In this document: positions 58,507 through 64,000 of the stretch, piece by piece | Layout: every line of letters starts with the position of its first letter | Numbering within the stretch: position 1 is the first letter of the stretch | Assembly (NCBI GenBank): GCA_023313575.1 | Contig: JAJTTP010000017.1 | Location: forward strand, 806,001-870,000 | DNA length: 64,000 nucleotides | Direction: 5' to 3' | DNA from: Eutypella sp. D-1 | Taxonomy: Eukaryota > Ascomycota > Sordariomycetes > Xylariales > Diatrypaceae | The notes under the pieces: model-generated | The model's input: the letters and a program-made list of their open reading frames with translations, nothing else | What the model was told of the DNA's origin: nothing | Databases searched by the model: none | Translations under genes and position numbers: made by a program

Positions 58507-61500
58507 TGTCGCGAAGGTTGCTGCCGGTCGGGCAGCTCGATTTCAATATCAGAATGTGTGTCGCGTAGGTATTTTCAGTCTGAAATGAGTCTCGTAATCG
58601 AATTGCGACGGGATTCTGGTGGAGTTTGATGTGCGCGACTGCATTGGATTCTGTCGTCGCGTCGGGTAGGGTAAAGGGTTGATACTTTAGAAACAATTGA
58701 TAAAATGATAAAATTGTTTAGTTAAGGTTTCTAAAGTTTGAGGGGGAGGGACCTCGGTGGATGGATCGATGGACGGAACGGACGCGTTGCGACAACCTTT
58801 AAGGCGCGTGTATGCGTATATGCGTATATCCATAGCTACCTAGATACATATGTACCTGTGGTTAGGTCCACGGGTAGTTAGAGTGAGGTGGTCACCAAAA
58901 AGGTACTTAGGTAGGTTACTTGGAGATAGTGGGGTTTAAAAATCTGGAGGAAGCTGGAGCCAGCCACATTCGCAATATTCTCTCTAGCCACTCCTGTCCT
59001 CCACACAAATGTGGCTAGTATTTTTCTTCTTGTGGCTAATGACAGCTGATCCGTGCAAGTCCGTTCGCAACCTCGTTCGTACCTGGAACATCCCCAAGTC
59101 CCCTGCAACGTCCTTTGCAACCTCGGAAAATAACGGTTGTACATTCCAAACTTGGCCATTATCCAGCCACGTCTTGTGAGGAAAGACGGACAGGCTTAAC
59201 GCGACATAACCTCTTTGATGCTTGGACGACAATATCTTCCAGCAACCACCCCGTATCTAGAAACCTAACAGCCTGTGGACTTCATCCGTCTCCATGTCTC
59301 GAGTCTTCGTCAACGATTTGTCGCAAGATAGGTGCATAGCCCAGCCAGGGACATCGGGACGATCACGGGTTGTTATGATCCCTGTCTCATCCATGTAGAG
59401 AATCGTAATCGCCAACATCAACTACTACTCAACGAGGTTAACCAATATCCAAATATCCACCTCGTTTCGCACGGCTGACGAACGGTTGAGGGTTAGCTGG
59501 TTAGATGAGTAGTTACGGCTAGGCGATACATATTACGCCATCTCATCTACCCAACGAGATCATATCCAAGGTCTTCTTATGACTTTGCGTGTTACAGTCA
59601 TCGCCATAACAAGTCTTCCAGCTACATTTAAGATATGCAGTTCTTCCCGAGAACCCGCAAACTGTCTGGCTGTCTTCCCTTTCAACTTTCTGTCATCAGC
59701 CTTACGGCCAGAGCAGTGACGTATTTTCAACATCTGACTAATACATATACATACAAATCCAGTAGACAAAGTAGTCGTTACTTACAAGTTTTCTGACAGA
59801 AGGCGAAGGTAAAAATAGAATAGCAGCAGGTCTTCTACTATGTAGTTATATAGCCACTTTTATTCTCTCGAACAACAATGGTCCGATTGTGTACAAGCGT
59901 CAGACAAAAACCGGAAGCCCATAACTAACTACCTAGGTGCTAGGTAGGCATTCATAAACCGCCTACATAATGGGCCAACGATGCTTGTACGCGTCGGTTG
60001 ATGACTCCATACATATTATGTACGTACGTATGTTTCATGATATGGAAAATCCCCAGCTCCAAACTTCGTAACTGCTGTGAAGATTCACCTACTTAGCAAT
60101 TGGTAAGTTTGAAGGTTGATAAAACACTTAAGAACTCCAAGAAAAAAGGAGAGATTTCACTAGCACTACCTACATACACGAAATCCTGACAGGTTTAGAT
60201 TTTAGATGGATCGGCACTAACCTTAGAACTAAATATTAAGCGAATGAGCAAACGCGCGCAGAATGCAAAATGCGGATAGGGAAGCGGGAGGTAGCCCTAG
60301 GTAGGTATGTATATAAACCGGGGTACCTGCCCTAGGTTGTATTGCTTCTAACTCTACTATGGTACGTAACCGTAACTCCATCAGCTCATGCTTGTTCAGC
60401 CGAAAGGGGGAAGATGGCAGGGAGAAGCCTTTCTAGTTACCTAAATTTCGGTAAACAATCCAGTTGTGATGGTGCTGATACGACGGGCCTCGGGAGTATG
60501 TAAGAATGCTAGGTAGCTATCTGGCAGTAATCAACAAGAGGATGTTGGATCGGATTGGGCGGATGGATGGATTGACGGACTGGCAAACACCTGCCACCGC
60601 GACAGACTCACAGTCTACCTGACTCAAGCCAACAATGCCACGGAAGCCGGAAACGCGCCTAAAAACTCCTGGTGTCCTTGGAACTTGGGGGCTAGTTAAG
60701 GTCCCGGCTGGCAGCCTGGGCACCGCTTTGTACATCTAGTTACCGGCCAGTGAGTACCTAGGTACATAGTTTAGTACAATTCTGGCAGCCGACCAACAAG
60801 GATCCCGGGCCTGTTTCGAGGCTGGCAAGCTGGCAAAACTGGCAAAGCGTAGTGAAATTAGGGTGCCACTTGGTCCCGGCAGTTGGCAGAGCTTGGACCA
60901 GTTAGAACACGAAGGAAGGGGGGGAAGAAATGGGGAAAGGTACGTGCCTGGCAAGCCCGGCCAACGTGTATAAAAGTACGGCATAGACTTATTAGAGGCC
61001 ACTACCGCCCACTTCGCAAAAGCCTTCCCAGACTTGTTGCTGCATCCCGCAATTTTTCGACAAGCCCTTCCCTCCACAGCAGCCAACAGCCAGCAGCAGC
61101 AGTCAGCAGCAGCAAAACGGCAATAGTAAAAACAACAATAGGGCTCCCCCCCCCCCTAGTACTAGGTATAATAAGCATCGAGAAGCAGCAACGCACGTAC
61201 CACCTTATAACATAACCATCATTGGAAACCATAACCACAACCATAACCCGATCCGACCAGACCCAACCCAGCCCAACCCGGCTGGTATTCACCACCTAAC
61301 TCAACTAAGACTACATTCTTCTTATTGAGTGAGTTAAATCCAATTACCTAATTGCAGCTATTATGCCAGCACCGACAATACAAAATTCATGATTCGATCC
61401 CGACATATTCCCACTTAATTGATGGAATACCCTTTTTCGTTTTTAATTCGTTTTTGAAAGGGCATCGTCGGCTTCTCCTAAATCTATTCATTATTGCTTT

Positions 61501-62537
61501 AATGTCCCTTTAGACCCCGGTAAAGGAGATCGAAACCCTTGCAAGCTTTGTACATCTACATCACATATAAGGACCGGTTTGGTGTTGAGCCCGACACCTC
61601 CAGCTCCTACCTAACTAACTTACCCAGGTACCCAGGGTATATCCTCACACGACATACAGCAACATATAGCAACATAACAACCTACGGCATAAGCAGGAAC
61701 ACATAACATTACTTACCGGGTAAGTGCGTAACCTATCTAATGCAATTATCTCTATTTTCATTTTCATTCCCATGTCGTTCCCATGACATTTCCAGGTTGC
61801 TACTTCCACCAATATTCATGACATAATAACTACCCTTATTCCATCATTTTCTATTCGTCAAAAATGGTATTTCTATGCTACCCGGACTTGCCGGTGGTTG
61901 ATAGTCCATCCATGTCACCTGTCTCCTCTATCTGTCGACTGCGCCTTTTATTCCAGCATCCATGGATTACCTTGGTCGGGATAGGACGGTTCATTATAAA
62001 GTGACACACTAGCTCTAGCTGCTCGTGAGCCTTTGTTTTCCCAACGCCAAGCCAGTCACTTATCGAGCCCCTAGTACATCGCATTCTGTGTTTACCTACA
62101 TATGCAGGTACACACGATGAGGGTACGCAGTACAGATTCATGAAGCTTTGTAGGGCGTACATCAGCATCGTGAACAACACAGTCTCTTTACAGTGTCGGC
62201 TACTCTTATGACCATTCCATCTCCTTCACCTGCAATCACATAATTCGCTCAGCCAATTAGACGTCGCACTGCATCCCCATTAGCCTGCTTGCATATCAAC
62301 CCGGCCTATAAGCCAGCTTACTTATATTACCGACGACAGCCTCAGTTTTCCGCTCTGCGCTATCGCTGGTGAATTGACTCCATAATCCCCAAGTCGTAGA
62401 AAGTCATTGATCGAGAAAACAAAGGATTGATAGAACAAGAGGCTGACTCGACCATCTGACAGGGACGCCGATAATGAGGTGACATCTAATCTAGCATTGG
62501 CATGACAGCCTAGAAGTGATCAGCAACAACTGCAAGG
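58507..62537. other. Long divergent intergenic region, SMC3 / MOT1
   Basis: About 4 kb between two head-to-head genes, without a supportable ORF. Contains several TACCTAGGTA-type motifs (58902-58917, 59930-59938, 60296-60308, 60754-60765), a cluster of eight TGGCA pentamers between 60581 and 60953, CAG-rich and CCAACC-like simple sequence at about 61080-61280, and TA-rich stretches. A non-coding RNA or long 5' leader of MOT1 is possible but not shown. Confidence 0.6.
60754..60765. repeat. 12-bp palindrome GTACCTAGGTAC
   Basis: Perfect palindrome with centre between 60759 and 60760. One of the cleanest copies of the dispersed intergenic motif. Confidence 0.85.
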
Positions 62538-64000
62538 ATGGCATCTAGGTAAGCTAGGCACCACTTCCCCGGGTACAACGCGCCCAATAAGATCGCGACA
62601 GACATCACTAACCCTGTGTAATAGGCTTGATCGTCTCGTCACGTGAGTAACATATTTTCCTTCAATGATGTTGATTTCATCTTGTTCCTGAAGGGCTGCC
62701 TCCCGCCATTTTGCAACGGCAATGGCAAAACAGCTGTCTAGGGTGGAGCGGAGTTCATCTTATCGGGCACTACGCGGTGTCGTCAACGAAGTTCTTTAAT
62801 TAGCTCACCTTGAGATCTGATGTATGGTTACCGCTAACATACCAATAGGATCCTCGAGACGGGGAGCACCAAACTTATCAAGGATACGGCTGTTAACCAA
62901 TTAGCGGATTGGCAAAAGCAACACCCCGAGGAGCTTTTCAACCTCCTCTCTAGAGTGGTGCCCTATCTTCGCCACAAGGACTGGGATACAAGAGCAACTG
63001 CGGCAAAGGCTCTGGGCAAGATCATTGAGAACGCCCCTTTGTATGATCCAAATGAGGATGAGGACCAGTCACCCACTAAGCAGGAGCCGTTGCATGAAAA
63101 CAGCCACGTGAAGAAGGAAGAAGTGAACGAGCCTGCATTGCCTCTAGAAGACTACTTTACGCCTGCGACTCTAGACGTCTCTACTATACTAAAATACGGT
63201 CGGGAATTACTAAGAACGGGCAACGTAGATTACGGTCTGGCCAGCCTTAGCCTCGAGCCTGCGGAGCGGCTTGCCCATCAGAAGAAGACTCTCATAGGTC
63301 GACTTGGTCTACTAGGAAGGCGCTTTGAGGATGATGAGATACCGCCTGCCAACCCTGAGAAATCCGCCAGCCCTGCCGCCCTGCAGGACCCCACTGCTTC
63401 TGCTAACGGCCTGTCGCGTGAGGATAGTCTCACTAATCCAACGTCAGGCCAGCCCACTGAAGAGTCCGGGCTAAGTGCACGGCAACTAAACGTTCTCAAG
63501 CGCAAACGTAAGAGAGATGCGCAAAAGGCTGCTCAGGGCAAGGGCGGATTTGGCGACTTGTCGATCCGCCGTTCATTCACTGGGGGCTCCGATAATCCCG
63601 ACGACACGCCCATGCCAGATGCCGACTCGAAAAAGAATACTAAAAATGACTATTTCAGCCTCGAACGACCGGCCGATGTTGACGAGGAAAAGAAGATTGT
63701 CTCGGAATTCAAGGGACCCGTCATCCCCATCAAATCCGAGATCGAAGCCGAAGACGAGCTCCAAGGCGCTGAATGGCCATACGAGCGTCTATGCGATTTT
63801 TTGAAGATAGACATATTTGACGCACAGTGGGAAACCCGCCACGGCGCTGCTTTAGGGCTGCGAGAGATCCTTCGGGTTCATGGTCGGGGAGCCGGCCGCT
63901 TGCGAGGGAAGTCGAAAAGCGAGAACGACGGGTTCAACCGCAGGTGGCTTGACGATATCGCCTGCCGGCTTTGTTGCGTGCTCATGCTAGACCGGTTTAC
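62538..64000 (+). CDS. MOT1: Mot1/BTAF1 TBP-associated ATPase, N-terminal part (runs off window)
   Basis: Mot1 removes TATA-binding protein from DNA by its Swi2/Snf2 ATPase. Only the first ~393 residues are in the window: exons 62538-62548 (11 nt), 62625-62642 (18 nt) and 62849 to the window end. They spell MASRLDRLVTILETGSTKLIKD, then the HEAT-repeat region with WDTRATAAKALGKIIENAP and, near the end, WPYERLCDFLKIDIFDAQWETRHGAALGLREILR, all diagnostic for Mot1. A charged linker with an RKRKRD basic patch lies between. Two mini-exons make the start easy to miss, but both splice phases and the conserved N-terminus support them. The ATPase domain would lie to the right of the window. Confidence 0.94.

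Noticed and set aside
1..64000. CRISPR array, insertion sequence, 5S rRNA, U6 snRNA or secondary-metabolite cluster
   Set aside because: Read for direct-repeat arrays, terminal repeats, the conserved 5S and U6 cores and synthase-type genes; none found, and the genome is fungal nuclear.

Overview
This window is nuclear DNA of a filamentous ascomycete (Pezizomycotina), most likely a Sordariomycete. The evidence is short GT-AG introns of about 45-275 nt with CTAAC-like branch sites, GC-rich codon use, and homologues typical of mould genomes: a Mo-cofactor nitrate reductase, a secreted large-subunit catalase and a Cys-rich metallothionein. Intergenic DNA is peppered with a palindromic TACCTAGGTA / TAGGTAGGTA motif. 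I cannot name the genus. Nothing points to a virus, plasmid, intact transposon, CRISPR array, rRNA or tRNA. I modelled 18 protein-coding genes, most by joining exons whose splice phases agree and whose spliced proteins match known families.

Layout. Left part (1-13.6 kb): about 5 kb without a supportable gene; a glycogen-binding (CBM48/AMPK-type) domain protein with a long disordered tail; then a nitrate reductase with an unusually long N-terminus and a 1.8 kb promoter holding tandem GATA and CTCCGCGGAG sites about 1 kb upstream; then a calflagin-like EF-hand gene. Centre-left (14.6-24.7 kb) is a compact housekeeping block: Hsp90 co-chaperone Cdc37, the Ecm15/MTH1187 thiamine-binding-like protein, a CCDC47/DUF1682 ER protein (convergent to Ecm15), haspin kinase (divergent from it) and an alpha/beta hydrolase.

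Centre (24.7-36.9 kb) is gene-poor. Its three genes all encode secreted proteins: a seven-exon large-subunit catalase, a six-cysteine 84-residue protein and a 156-residue protein. Next come Paf1 and Rer1 (both minus), mitochondrial enoyl-CoA hydratase, and a 996-residue RING / triple ZZ-like / SH3 protein.

Right part (46.5-64 kb): a 4.5 kb stretch without a recognised long ORF leads to a tiny copper-type metallothionein of about 25 residues, then an AIG2-like gamma-glutamylcyclotransferase-fold protein (minus), cohesin Smc3 (minus), a 4 kb gap, and the first three exons of the TBP-removing ATPase Mot1, cut by the window edge.

There is no obvious operon-like pathway or biosynthetic cluster. 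The themes are nitrate assimilation with a nearby calcium sensor, secreted and stress proteins in the gene-poor middle, and conserved chromatin/transcription factors (haspin, Smc3, Paf1, Mot1). The best candidates for less-described biology are the RING-ZZ-ZZ-ZZ-SH3 protein, the calflagin-like gene, the long nitrate reductase N-terminus, the six-cysteine secreted protein and the dispersed palindromes.
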